Positions 34,058-46,110 are shown, numbered from the stretch's first letter. The stretch is DNA of 64,000 nt from Trileptium ribeirensis (GCA_030248225.1 JASANE010019340.1:1-64000), one strand, 5' to 3'. Notes: generated by a model from the letters alone, not told the origin. Made by a program: numbers and translations.

Positions 34058-35760
34058 CATTATAGAAAATTGCTATATTCGGTTCAGTATTCATGACAAA
34101 ATTGTGAAGATTAACGCAACCGAATAACATTGCAATCATGTAGAATTCAAATATGTAATTCAGCACAATATAATCGCGGAGCCTGGGAACAAAACTCTTG
34201 GTTGAGTCGCGTTGGATACGGTAATAGGCATCATATAGAAGCCAAAAATTTCCACAAAGCTGCTAACTCGATCAAGTTTATAATTATAGACATGAATTTG
34301 AATTGGTTTCAATAAGCAAAAAACCCAGAAGTATTGTATCTTTACGCGAGTTGCATTGACAACATTTTTTTACCAAATTTCATACCCAAATTTTTGACAG
34401 GAATTTCGAATTTCAAATTTTTTAAATTTTATGACAAGTATTGTATAACGTGATTTAAATTCACAATGGGATTTAATTCTTAAAAGAAAAAGACGGATAC
34501 AACTGTTGGATTTTTGCGTGAAAATACAGCAAAAAAATTTAAGTTGTTTTACAAATTATAAGCTCGTGTATACATATTAACATAATGAGGTGTCGCAGTT
34601 TTCACTTAATTAAGTAAGACAAATTCAAGACATGCGCCGTATATCAAATGTTCGATTCCTAAAAACTTGCCAATGTAGAAATATCGAACATACCAACAAA
34701 AACTGTTAATCCACAACAGTTAACTACAGTTTCTGCAACGTTGTAAAAAATCAATTATGTTTCGAACTAAAGTAGCGAATATAGATTGTACATAATGTTC
34801 TTAACATAGGTTTGAATAAATTTAAATGCTATCTATTCGGTTAATTACATGCAATGAACGGAGTGTATGTCCGTCACAAACATACCCGCAATTTTTAGGA
34901 CAGCCACACTATCACGAGAATAACTGTGGCCGCAAACATATTAACATCAGTCTAAATTTAATACAAAATCTGCTGAATGCAGCTATGATGATGATTTTTG
35001 TTTTGGAAAACACAAATGTGCCCGCAAGACATCAACAAAAAGATTACTCTCTCATGACATAAGGAATCTTTGGGTCTAAAGTTTTGGCGCGGCATCGCAA
35101 CAATCGTTGCGACAGCAAGCCCGTTACATCAGTTGTGGTATATACATCAATATATAGCGATCTTTACCGTACCTACATTTTCTTACAACTAGTTACAAAC
35201 GATAATAGTAAAACATGGGCTTATATTAGGAATAAACATGATGTGTATGGCCGCAGCTCCCAAACCATCGCAGATATATAATTAATATTGTAAATGAAAA
35301 CGCGTTGCTTTAAATGCACCCAAAGCAAAACAATCAGTCAAATACTTTTAGTTGATGCGGATTTCAGCGAAATTTTACTAATCACAAAGTATATGTACGT
35401 AAATATTGTAAACACTAGCTGTGTGATTTATTTTGACAATTTCTATTAACGAATCGTAATTTTGAATTTTGAGTTTGTACATTTGATAGGGTATCCAATT
35501 AAATTAAAAACCTGTCACCATCTATGAAACGCACTTGACGCCTTGCCTACATCACAACGTAGCTGAGTGCATGTGCACAGGGTTTTAATCCAATTGCATT
35601 CAGTTTCAGGAGGAAGAATAAAGAATAGACGTACTGGTGCGTTACACCCGATAATGATTTTATAAATTAGTATCTATTTCATTTTTCGACGATCGTCTAC
35701 CAGGAGCAAAAAATGGCAAAGGCAACCAATGCAAGATAGTCAATCCAATAACCGCTAAAT
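34058..35760. other. Intergenic, nothing recognised
   Basis: AT-rich; frames at 34826-35062 and 35084-35281 are not convincing. The true 5' end of the LINE that follows may lie in the last few hundred bases. Confidence 0.35.
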
Positions 35761-36300
35761 GTGGCCAGGTCATCGAATTGCGTCATATGCAACAAAGATG
35801 GAGGTCAAAACTGTTTCGTGTGCAGCTATGTCCGAAATAACAAATCGCTTAAGGCTGTAACAGAGGGCGAAGACGTGTGTCCAGCTTGCCAGAAATTTGC
35901 TCGAAACAGACGTAATGCTAAATTGAATGGAGCGCCGCCAACTCCGTTCCAAAACAAGGATGACTGTCTCGAAAAGATAGAGCGTCAGCTCGCAGTCTTT
36001 CGCCATCATTGCTACTTCTCGGGCAACCATATGGCAACAACCAACCAAGACACCCTTACGCATTCCAAACCAAAGTCGTACGCTTCGGCTGCCTCAAAAA
36101 CCAATGTAATCCAAGTGCATGAAGCTCCAAGTTGAAGGCGCCAAGCATCAACATTGCCTCGTGTTTTCCGGAGTTCTTGAAAGCGGAAAGGATCTTCATA
36201 TAGCTTTCGAAATGTGCCACCGTCTCGACAAATCAGCAGAGGTTGAATATGTATTTCGCATGGGACTGTTGAACACTACAAAACGTAACAATGATCGTGA
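35761..36300 (+). pseudogene. LINE N-terminal cysteine-rich region
   Basis: The frame at 35761-36135 reads CVICNKDGGQNCFVC early and EDVCPACQKFARNR about 40 residues in, a paired-cysteine arrangement suggestive of a zinc-binding nucleic-acid module such as those of LINE ORF1 proteins. A second frame (36119-36304) continues after a shift. There is no ATG in frame. Confidence 0.5.
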
Positions 36301-36765
36301 CTAATGTTCTACAGCTCCACGACTGCTCAAAGTTTGTTTTCGAGGTTCTACGGTAGCGCTTTCGGTCCTACAGCAAGTGCCGTGTTTAAAAGAGATGCCT
36401 GAGTACAAATCTATCTACATTCATCGGTCAATGTCGACAGAGGAGATAAATCAACATTCTGCCGCTAGGCGCTAAGCATATGAACTGAACATGAATGCTG
36501 GCAAAAACCCGAACAACCGGGAAAAGTTCGTCGTTTTAGAATGAAAAATTTGTTCTTTATAAAGACTGCACTTTCGCTAATGGTAGACATGTCGGTGGTA
36601 AGCGTTGCAATGTGGATAATGGATATGTTACGAATAATGGCAAAGTTACATTACATGTAAACTAGAGCAGGGGTAAATACGCATTTATTTTATAATAGTC
36701 AGATTGAGTGTACATTTTTTAATTCCTGGAGTCTGTGTAATAAAATTCCCGAGCTTGAACCTATT

Positions 36766-37273
36766 TTGCACAGCAAACTATTCCAGCTTTTAGCTATTTG
36801 TAAAACATGGCTTAGTAACGAATTCCCCACTTCATTATTTGACTGTGGAAATTATACAGTTTATCGTAAAGACAAAATTGAAGGCAGAGGTGGCGGAGTG
36901 ATATACCGTCGCCAGTATTTCAAAGCCAGAATTTGGCTGACTGGAAATCATAACGCTTGATATTTTTGTTCCTACTAAACATAGGGTGGCAAGTAGGCCG
37001 CCGTAATGTGACGCTGCGCATATGGCGTGTTTGTGTAGCTACCTGAAACGTCTGTGTGAGGTTACCTGTCGTGTTACCATACTAGGTGATTTTAATTTAC
37101 CCAATACTAGCTGGACAGAATATTCTTGGCCAAAAACTTCCATTAACAGTAGCTTAATGGGCAACATCCAAGAATTAACCTTACATCAGAAGGTATCATA
37201 TCCCACACGAATGGGGAACTGCATTGATTTGGTGTTGGCAACATCACCATTGAATGTGCCACGCATAAACTAG
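36766..37273 (+). pseudogene. LINE apurinic-like endonuclease remnant
   Basis: Frame 36766-36960 has ICKTWLSNEFPTSLF and YRKDKIEGRGGGV, matching the 'E.WL...' and 'R..R.GGGV' blocks of LINE endonucleases. Here the usual glutamate of the former is not seen; C-K precedes T-W-L. Frame 37022-37273 has GDFNLPNTSW, the catalytic 'GDFN.P' block, and NCIDLVLATS, matching the '..IDLil.s' block. The enzyme nicks the target DNA in active elements. Stops and frame changes make this copy non-functional. Confidence 0.8.
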
Positions 37274-38099
37274 AGGCGAAGAACTTTCCGATCATACATC
37301 GGTTCAATTTTATCTATCAGGATTTATTAAAAGTGATACAGCGAGTCAGCCCATGTTTATTTATGATTTTAAGAACACTGATTTTCAAAGCCTAAGTAAC
37401 TATTTGTTTTCAGTTAATTGGGATATTGTTTTGAACAGTTTATTTACGGTAGAGGAGAACTGGAATATCTTTACACGGATTTTAAACGAAGCTGTTGAAT
37501 AATTCGCAACTAAACTAAAAGTAGACTCCAAAAAATGAAGGTTTAGGTACCCTCTTTTCATTAGGAAGATGCTCAAACGAAAGGCAAAGCTCTGGAGGAT
37601 AAACAAATTAACCTCGAATTTCGATGACTACAACAAAACTTAGTTTAAAATGCTCTAAGGCTATTGCTCCTTTCAAACATGCCCGATAAACAAACATTAT
37701 TAGCAGTGGTAATTGTAATGATCTTTTTAGATACGTTAAAAACAGATTGTATTCCAAATCAGGTACTAGTGCTCTGCATGCATCAAGCAGTGGATTAGTT
37801 ACTGACGACAAACTCTCACTGATATTTTGGCAAGCGCTTTTGCTTCAGTTTTTGTTGATGACACCGAACAGTAAATAGTTCAAACCACCATTGTTTCTGA
37901 TAATAACTTGGCTTGGGTTACCTTTTCTCCACAAATTGTGCATTAATATATGGGGTGCTTGAAATCAAAGCAGCCAGTCAACCGACGGCTATACACAATG
38001 AGTTCTTAAAAATGCCAGGGATTCGCTTTGTTTCCCTCTTACCCATATTTTCGAGCAATCCTTTGTAAATGCCTGCTTACCAAGAAGCTGTCTATGTGC

Positions 38100-39003
38100 T
38101 GACATAGTTCCATTATACAAAAAAGGCGATTCATTTCTTGCATTAAATTATAGACCTATATCATTACTTTCTAACTGTTATTTAAATATTAAGTCCATTG
38201 TTAATAATCGTATACAGTCTTATTTGCATTGTAATAATATAATTAATCCAAACCAACATGGTTTTGTGTCAAAGAAATCAACATGTACTCAGCTGCTTGA
38301 ATCTGTAAACGATTGGACAATACATTACACAATGCAAAATCAGTTGGTATTGTGTACATTGATTTTGCCAAAGCGTTTGATACCGTTTCGCATGTCAAAC
38401 TGTATCACAAAATTTATTGTGCAGGCATTACTGGCGCACTTTTGGGTTAGCTACTGCTTTTCTCAGCGGTAGAACGTTCATAGTTAAATTGAATAATACA
38501 TATTTAAATCCACAAAAAGTTCTATCTGTAGTGCCTTAATTCAGCGTCCTAGGGCCTACTTTGTTTCTGATATATATAAATGATGTTGCTTGGTGCTTAA
38601 ATAATGTGAAGTATAATCTTTTCGCAGACCAAGATAAGTTATGTGTTAAAACGTCAAACTGCAACGATGGCAATGCTTCGACTCATCTTCAGAACGCACT
38701 TAGCTCCTTGGAACAATGGGCAAAATCCTGGCAATTGAAAGACAACCCCAAATTTCAATATGGTTTGCAAAGGAATGAAGTTCCTTGTGTTTCCACGTGT
38801 AAAGACAAAGGTGTCATAATTAGCTCCGACCTCGAATTTGAGACGCACTGCAATGTCATCGTTGTAAAAGCATATCGTGTAATCAATATGCTGTTTAACT
38901 GCTTCATTCACTGTAACTCAGAGTCCTTAATACTGTCGTATTTATCCTATGTACGACCAATATTGGTATATTCTAGCCAAGTTTGGCAAACGTCGTTACG
39001 CTG
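38100..39003 (+). pseudogene. LINE reverse transcriptase remnant
   Basis: The motif series is clear: ALNYRPISLLSNCY near 38140, NPNQHGFVSKKSTCTQLLES near 38247, DFAKAFDTVSHVKLY near 38362 (motif A with its catalytic aspartate, in a shifted frame), then the SGVPQGS block altered and interrupted by a TAA near 38536. LGPTLFLIYINDV follows near 38550, and FADQDKLC near 38622, where the usual F-A-D-D has its second aspartate replaced by glutamine. The C-terminal region ends at a TGA at 39002. The polymerase is inactivated by frameshifts, a stop and the active-site change. Confidence 0.88.
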
Positions 39004-39041
39004 ATTTTCAGGATATCGGTATGCTATTTGTTAATAAAGTT

Positions 39042-39067
39042 CTTTGTTGTTGTCGTTGTTGTTGTTG
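39042..39067 (+). repeat. (TTG)n tail of the LINE
   Basis: Seven to eight TTG units with one TCG follow GTTAATAAAGTTCTT. A short microsatellite tail at this position marks the original 3' end of the insertion. Confidence 0.75.
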
Positions 39068-39650
39068 AGTTGAGGAACTGAAAAATTGAGACATTCATTT
39101 TGCCAAACTGATATCAGCTTTAATAGCCTTGTGAAATCCCAAAGGTAATAATTAACGATTTTGCCCAAAGATTAAAAACAAATATATCATTTTGACATAA
39201 AATAATAATACATTATTGCCGCAGCAGTATTTCACAAACGGGTGGACGGATTTGGCTATTTCTTGTATCTTTGTTGTATTTAGGGAATAGAATTGTCAGT
39301 CAGTAGCTCTACCAGGTGTCCGTGTAGAATAGATCTATGTTTTATTGCAAATCAATCCAAATTTGGATGTGACCATTTGTACCTTAACAGGAGGATCGAT
39401 TTCATTGAAATTTTCATAAATGATGTGTCTCTAAAATTACGTATAAATACTATAATTACCATTTTCACAATATTTTTGTTCAGGACTAATTATCTCAAAA
39501 ATGATATTTTGCCCCTAAATAAGCTCAAACTTTAGTTTTTCGTTTAAAACAAGGTAAATACATTGCCTAATTTTACTCCAAATTGCACACTGCATGTAAT
39601 ATTACACGGCATACAATTACGACTAACAACACTTGTGCGTAAGTGAGGCT
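39068..39650. other. Intergenic, nothing recognised
   Basis: AT-rich; the frame at 39293-39535 has no recognised domain. Confidence 0.4.
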
Positions 39651-39785
39651 GTGTTCACACTGCATCCGATCCGAATCGAATTGAGTGCACATTGCATCCG
39701 ATTCGATCCGAATCGAATTGAGTGCACACTGAATCCGATCCGATCCGAATCGAATTGAGTGCACAGTGCATCCGATTCGACACGA
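39651..39785. repeat. CCGATCCGAATCGAATTGAGTGCAC minisatellite
   Basis: Three and a half units of TGCATCCGAT(T/C)CGATCC... (32, 37 and 37 bases, starting near 39661, 39693 and 39730) and a partial fourth. The 5-base difference comes from one extra GATCC. The minus frame at 39573-39764 with repeated Ser-Asp-Arg and Met-Gln-Cys is formed by this array. Confidence 0.85.
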
Positions 39786-40182
39786 CCAAATTTTATAGTT
39801 ATTGCATACGTGTATATGTATATATTTTCCGGACTACTTCATCCGATTGAGATTCGAAAAAATTGCACATGCTGTGTCAGATCGGTTTAAACCTGTTCGG
39901 ATACATTTCGAACGTGCACATACTGCGGAAGCATGTCTCGTTAAAGTAATATTTTGGAGCAAAATCGCTGAGACTTTGCTCTTGTCGTACGTAACGTCTT
40001 AAAAGTGAACCGATTGGGCTACTGTTTTAACTGTGCGAGTGAAGGACAGAATATACTTAGCCTTCCTATTATTACTGTAACATGAGCCTCTGGGGATATG
40101 GCTTCAAGCTCTAAAGACTTTCAATCTATTTAATGAAAAATCTATCAATTTGGCATCTGACAACTATTCATGTGAGAATAAC
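39786..40182. other. Intergenic, nothing recognised
   Basis: Scattered GTGCACAT and TTCGGAT words between 39860 and 39930 may be inverted, decayed relatives of the preceding minisatellite. Confidence 0.35.
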
Positions 40183-40672
40183 ACTTAAGATGATTCCAGC
40201 AACCACTCTCTATTGTTATGGAGCGTTTTTGCATCAATACAAAGTCGAAGCAAAACTGTCCGCGAACACCAATCGGGGATAGGACTCAAGGCATTACGTG
40301 TTCGCGAAAATTCAAAACAAATTAGTAAATTATTTGCTTAATCAAATTTATCAAATTTGAGTTGACCGGCTTTTGTTTGCGGACGTTAAGTCCTAAACTA
40401 ATGGATAAATTTGTTTATGACATTACTATTATGTTAAATTTGTTCGGGAACAGAAAGTATTCAAACACAAAGCTCATTGGCTTAGACAGCTATTGCCCCG
40501 CAAATAAAAAATCGCCAGATTCTGTTCGAACACACATAATCTTTGACATTTAGTTTTAATTCCGCCAATTTTGACTTAATGAAAAACAGAACCAAAGTAT
40601 TTTTGAGCAAGAAGGTTTTTAGTTCGATATTGGCTATTACAAAATAGGTCCGCTGATAAGGTCATCTTAAGT
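40183..40672. mobile_element. CTTAAG-ended TIR element, copy B
   Basis: Begins ACTTAAGATGATTCC and ends GTCATCTTAAGT, an inverted pair. Read on the minus strand it matches copy A (13032-13497) in both ends and interior, including TGTGTTCGAACA and CGAACAAATTTAA blocks and a similar total length. More diverged at its left end than copy A. The 63-codon frame at 40362-40553 lies inside and is not a gene. Confidence 0.7.
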
Positions 40673-42587
40673 TTAATTACGCATTATCATTTTATCTGGA
40701 ATTCATAAACATGTTTCCACACCAAACGCATAATGCAGAGAAACTCCTTAATTATAGTCGGTGATATTGTATTAAATAGTAAAAATGATTGGTCGTTTGC
40801 ATTTTATGGTGCATATTTGTGCACCTAACTTATTATTTTTATGCATTCGGTTTGTATGTTAACATTCAAAAGCATTTTGTTGCAGCTTCAATGTAGAATA
40901 AACCAGTAGTAATCAGTTCTTGATTTCCACGAACAGCTAAATATCCAGTTCCAGTATACTAATAAAGATACTTGAAAAGTTATGTAAACATTTTTAATCA
41001 AATTTGCTACACGTCTGATTTTATGCCTGATGCGCAAAATGTTCTAAGAGTACACTGCTTCTTAAGTAAAATAGTGTTAAATTAATAATTTTGTGCGGAT
41101 GTTCGGTGACGTTTTAAATATTCTTATTGATTAACAGAACCAAAGTTACTTTGGCTATTGGCAACCGCTTGTGGCATCTGTCAAATGGATGTTGGTTTAA
41201 TTCAAAGCGTGGACAAATGTTTGTTCACGGTTGTACACGAAACTCACATTAAATCGTGCACGAAAAGATTAAAAATTCCAATAAACACCAAACTAAGCGT
41301 TATTTCCAGGAATAAGCATCGAAAAATTAAAAATTTTGATATTCAATTTACCATGCAGGGGAAGCTGACTTTTGTGCAATGATTGTATTTATCTAACTGT
41401 CTAAAGATCTAATTTGTTCGAACGATATATTTCCAGTATTACTGGAATAGACCAAAACACTGCAGATTATACCGAAAACTCAGATTATGTTTACAATTCG
41501 TCGTATTTACATGCAAACGATATTTATAGCTGAGCTGTGCACAAATTTCTGAGACTGTACATACAATCGAGCTTGTAAGCATGATGAACATATAGATTGC
41601 TAGCACTGCGCAACCGCTGTGTTAACAGCGCGAGCCCATATTCCCATCTACATATATGACGAGTTCCTGTAGCATCGAACTGCAAAAGTTTTATCACACT
41701 ATAACGAACACTAGTTGGTTATGTGTAAAAAAATAAAATGTTGCACATTTATCCTTTACTATTACATTGCTGCTCTAAACATAACAGGTTAAAACATTTT
41801 TATGCCGATAGAAGATAAGCATTCATATCACACGGTCATATCGTTACTAAAACAATAATTAGTAAAGCGAAAGGAGTTGCAATTACGATAGGGCGGTTAT
41901 GAAACATACGCATTCATATCATAACAATTTAGAAAGTGCGAAGTAATCGGTGAACATTTTTAGTAAACTATTTTCAATATAACGCTACGGTACCGGGAAT
42001 GTCTGGTATAATAAAACAACAAGAGAAAGGCGTGTTTCTGCCATGATTAGGTGATAATAGAACAAAAACAGTAATATAATAACGACTGCATCGTTATAAA
42101 AGCAGTGGTTGCTACTAATGTCAAATGGGTGCTTTTAAGAAGCGAGAGCTTGCTATTTGCTCGCATTTGCTCGGTATTTAATACTCAGATAATGGTTAAG
42201 AGAAATAAATAATATTGCGTACCTATTGCAAATACTTTTATTTTTACCAAACTTTAACACTGTATTCGTCGTGGCGGTATTAAAGTACGTGAAGGAAAGC
42301 TAATTTTTTGTAAACAGAGAAAAATTGTACTAAACGAGATTTTTGAAATTTTTACATGAAAATTTTAAATTACAAAAAATAAAGAATTTTAATGTTGAAA
42401 TCCTTACACAAACCAAATAATTGCGGGCTTGATTGTTATTTCGACGATTTCCTGAGCGATAGAAACTATAATGTAGTGCATGAAAGCGGTTTGACTCTTT
42501 AGATTCTGATTTAATCTCCACTTAGAGCACATTTGAACATTTATAGGGCGCGAAGATTTGATTCCGGATCACTCGAGTGCAAGTCAG
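40673..42587. other. Intergenic, nothing recognised
   Basis: No gene recognised. A small hairpin-prone word GCGCAACCGCTGTGTTAACAGCGCG lies near 41607. The frame at 41158-41382 has no recognised domain. Confidence 0.35.
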
Positions 42588-43205
42588 GTTCAAGTTTCAG
42601 CTATTCTCAAGCTGTTCTCGGATCCTTAAAGCTCCTCAGGATGGGGGCGAATAATAACACGCTTAAAAACTACGCGAGTAGTTTAGTTAGTGGAACGCTT
42701 CGAAACAAAGGTGGTTGCTGCAGAACAATTGCAACCCTTAACAGTACAAGTCGATTTTAAATGAAAAGCAATTTATTTGCAATAACATGTAGCAAGTTAC
42801 GTTCAAAAGTTTCAGCTGTTCTCGGATCCTTAAAGCTCCTCAGGATGGAAGCGAATAATAACACTCTTCTAAACTAAGCGAGTAGTTTAGTTAGTGGAAC
42901 GCTTCGAAACAAAGGTGGTTGCTGCAGAACAATTGCAACCCTTAACAGTACAAGTCGATTTTAAATGAAAAGTAATTTATTTGCAATAACATGTAGCAAA
43001 TTACGTTCAAAAGTTTCAGCTATTGTCAAGCTGTTCTCGGATCCTTAAAGCTCCTCAGGATGGAAGCGAATAATAACACTCTTCCAAACTACGCGAGTAG
43101 TTTAGTTAGTGGAACGCTTCGAAACAAGGGTGGTCACGGGAAAATATTTCCAAGCCTTAACAGTTTAAATGGATTTTAAATGAGAACTAATTTATTTGCA
43201 ACATG
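42588..43205. repeat. About 205-213-base tandem repeat, three copies
   Basis: Units start at GTTCAA near 42588, 42801 and 43005 (spacing 213 and 204). Shared blocks include CTGTTCTCGGATCCTTAAAG, GCGAGTAGTTTAGTTAGTGG, AACGCTTCGAAACAA and ATTTATTTGCAA. Copies 1 and 2 agree almost completely across most of the unit. Copy 3 diverges in its last third (GGTCACGGGAAAATATTT instead of GGTTGCTGCAGAACAATT). Unit 2 lacks a short TATTCTCAAGC piece. No frame stays open in all copies, so this is probably non-coding. Confidence 0.92.
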
Positions 43206-44424
43206 TTTCGGTCTTTGAAATATTTACATATACAAAAGTTAACACCATTTAAACTCGAACTAGCAATGGAAGCTTCGTAAATTCATTTAGTATCCAGTTT
43301 AAACTGCACATTGAAATTTTAGTTAGGAAAATACAATATTTCTCTCAGTTTGAAAGAATTTTCAAATGTGCTATGCATTTTTGTGATTAGCTTTATTCAC
43401 ACGCTATAGTACATCGGTGAGAATAAAATAACGTTTGAATGAATATAAATCATTAGTCTCATTACTTGCGTGAAATGTAGCTTACTGCTTTGCGTGAGTA
43501 TTTGGATTCCACGATGACTTGTTCATTATAATACGGCGGTGATATAGCGTAATCATAAGGTAACGATTGCTTTGTAACAAAAGATGATAGCCGGTAAAAG
43601 ACAAAAAGTGTTTTAATCATGAATCGACGGTAAATATTAACTGGTTCGTGAATAAAAATAACCGTTCTATTTCCGTCGTTTATTTGGATAGCAAATAATA
43701 TTTGAATTGAACAAATATCTGAACTAAAACACTATTTGATAAAATTGAGACTGAATACTTCAATATGGTGCTGAGGCATTTGGGTTTTCAAAAGAAAAAT
43801 ACATACAAACGTTTATCGTTTAGACCCAGACAATAATTCATGTTTTAAAGAATACGTTAAATTGTTTATAAAAGACATCACGCGTTTTGTGACCAATTGT
43901 AGGATTTGTTTGTCTGTCCATTCCGTCGTGCTTTTGTTAAGACTTTTTAGGATAGCGACTAAACTTATTTTTTGACTTTACCGCTGAGATGATCCACGGG
44001 TGATCTTAACGTTGCGCACGCCGGTACTTGACCCTTGGTTTGCAGCTTTCAACACTGAAGGCGCTACCAACCCATCACAGAACTGATAAGATTACCGTAA
44101 GGTGGCGCTACATTACTTCCCTGTGCGGCCTTGGTGCGAGCGTGACCCAAGCTCGAGCTTCATTTTGATGCAAAGCTTCACAAAAAATCTCTTGGAGTTA
44201 GCTCAACGTTGGACGATCCGGAATTAGAACTCGGGCATTTAGTAAGACTAGTTCGCTGCCACTACTTCACAGGTACCAATCAACTCGATTATTATCTGCG
44301 CTATGTAGTGCCACGCCGCACCGCTGTCCGTGAATCGATAAACCGACGATTATGTTTAAATATAGAGAATATTCTTCTGTTTCACATGGTTAGATTCTCC
44401 CGTTTTACATAAAAAAATATACAT
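43206..44424. other. Intergenic, nothing recognised
   Basis: A less AT-rich part at 43980-44390 holds a 67-codon frame (44209-44412, LELGHLVRLVRCHYFTGTN) without a recognised family. It may belong to the decayed hAT element whose transposase end is at 45300-45830. Confidence 0.3.
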
Positions 44425-44665
44425 ATGTGCTCATAAGGGACAGGGTAGAATTATCCACCTAAGGTTCGGACCACCCCCTCTTTGGGCATCGCCGATCCAC
44501 CCTACAAAATAGCTTGATAAGAAACTCCACACCTCACCCCTCCCAGGCGAACTGAAAATTTTGGCAAATATCGCCAAAAAAATCGTCAAAAATGTGCAAA
44601 AATTAGGCCAAATTGGTGGATATCAAATATTATCAACTTTTGGTCCGGGCGTCATTTTTCAGGAG
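44425..44665. mobile_element. TACATG-family-like element, copy 8
   Basis: Begins ATACATATGTGCTCATAAGG, has a GC-rich arm (CCACCCCCTCTTTGGGC) and a core in the complementary orientation (AAAATTTTGGCAAATATCGCC, TGCAAAAATTAGGCC; 44555-44625). The right end is not clear. Confidence 0.4.
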
Positions 44666-45830
44666 TTCACATGGTGGCATAGTGGTGTGTGTTTTATATG
44701 TTGATTTGGAATGGTTCCACCTCCCATTGTATACACTTGCAAGCCCTTCCTGATGGTCGACACGATTCAAAATTCACTTTCGAATTGTTTAAAAAAATTG
44801 TGAATTCGCATGGCGGTGGTTTTATTTATCCATTTTTCGTCCAACGAAGACAAGATATCTGCGCCACTTTATGGCAGGTTTGAACGGCCTGTTGATGACT
44901 TTCATTTTGATGCTCGAATCGATCGCATTGAACGTGGTCTTTCTGCTTACACCAAGGCCGTTTTTGAACCAGAGAATTTGAACAGGTTCTTAAATCAGAT
45001 TTAGGCGTTAGAAGGTTTACAACCAGTTATGACAGTTGTTACCAGTAATAACCATTTTGATATCAGTTTTTACAGTTACAATATAAATCAGAGAGAATAA
45101 AGGCAGTGACAGAAAACATCCTGTCTTTAGGAGCCATAAAGTCGATCTTGCAACACTGCAAAACTGTTTTTGTCATATCAGAAATCATAGGTCCAACTTC
45201 ATATTTGTCTTATTTGAACTATCCTTCTCTTTAGATAGAGCTTCTCAAACCTGAAACAGACGCCGGCGGCACACCAGAATTGTGCGGTTAGTGTGCTCAA
45301 ACGTTCGAACAACAATGACTTTTCTGTGGGTCGAGCTTTGCGCAAGCTGCCCAGTAATTCTCTGGAATCGATATACCCTCCAAGGCAAAGCAATTGCTTG
45401 ACCGTTTCTCGAGTAGCAAAGTCCCAGCTGATCGCAATTTTTTTTGCATCACGGACACAACGACTGAGAACTTAAGAGGTAATGTCAAGTATTACCTGTT
45501 AAGACTGCTGATTAAGAACAACCCTTTTGCCGAAACGGAATATGCAGAAGAACAAGAAGTAGATCAGCCAACGGCCCCGCAACACGACGCATTTAAACAG
45601 ATGTTTAGCTCAAAGCCACCTGCGGAAAACAAAAAAATTAATTAGAAGCGCTTTTGTCAGATGAACAGGCCGTGCTGGAACGTTTGCGTTTTCCGTTCCA
45701 AAAATCCGAGGAATATTGGAAAAAGCCATTCAGTTACCGAATCTGCTGCAGTGGAGCAACATAATTTTGTCCGTTAAAATTTCCTTAGCAGTATTATAAC
45801 GAATGTTTGGGGAAGCAGGAATGATATCAT
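44666..45830 (+). pseudogene. Decayed hAT transposase, C-terminal part
   Basis: The clearest part is at about 45650-45805, where shifting plus frames read ALLSDEQAVLERLRFPFQ, then a YWKKA...LPNLLQW block and ISLAVL followed by a stop and RMFG. This order fits the hAT dimerisation region '(F/Y)W......FP.L......l..p.SsA..ER.FS'. Upstream frames at 44689-45004 and 45293-45645 (NVKYYLLRLLIKNNPFAETE) may be earlier parts of the same protein but are not recognised on their own. The conserved ER is disrupted by the stop. Several frame changes are needed, so the enzyme is dead. No ends of the element were identified. Confidence 0.5.
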
Positions 45831-45944
45831 CAAGGCTCAGAAGGAAACCACGACCGTGTCTTATCCAAGCTAGGATGTATATATCTAAAACACAGTGAAA
45901 AATAACAGCGATAACTATCTGGATACAGGAATTCACGTTGGCTG
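45831..45944. other. No feature recognised
   Basis: Short spacer between the transposase remnant and the GC-rich tract. Confidence 0.3.
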
Positions 45945-46110
45945 GCGTAGTGGTGCCGCATTTTCCCCGAGGTACCCCACCCCCCCCCCCCCCCCCCGAG
46001 GCACCACAACTCCTCCCCCCGGGCGCCGCACCGTACCCAAGACGCTGCATCCCCCGGAGCGCCGCACGCCTTCCTCCGCGAGAGGCGGCAGAAAAATTTA
46101 GCTCAACTGG
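45945..46110. repeat. GC-rich tract with a poly-C run
   Basis: A run of about eighteen C near 45980 is surrounded by GGGCGCCGCACC-type sequence. All long frames here (45730-46167 minus, 45895-46101 and 45938-46192 plus; Gly- or Pro-rich) result from composition. It may be the subterminal part of the adjacent hAT remnant. Confidence 0.6.

Larger units (their letters stand above)
35761..39067 (+). mobile_element. Decayed CR1/Jockey-like LINE
   Basis: Plus-strand pieces appear in the order expected for a non-LTR retrotransposon. A cysteine-rich N-terminal segment (35761-36135, CVICNKDGGQNCFVC) is followed by a segment with YKSIYIHRSMSTEEIN near 36410, typical of the region ahead of the endonuclease. 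Endonuclease blocks come next (36766-37273, GDFNLPNTSW), then reverse transcriptase blocks (about 38100-38640) and the C-terminal part (to 39001). After the stop comes a short AATAAAG-containing 3' end and a (TTG)n tail. Frames are broken many times. Assignment to the CR1/Jockey group rests on motif style only. Confidence 0.85.
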
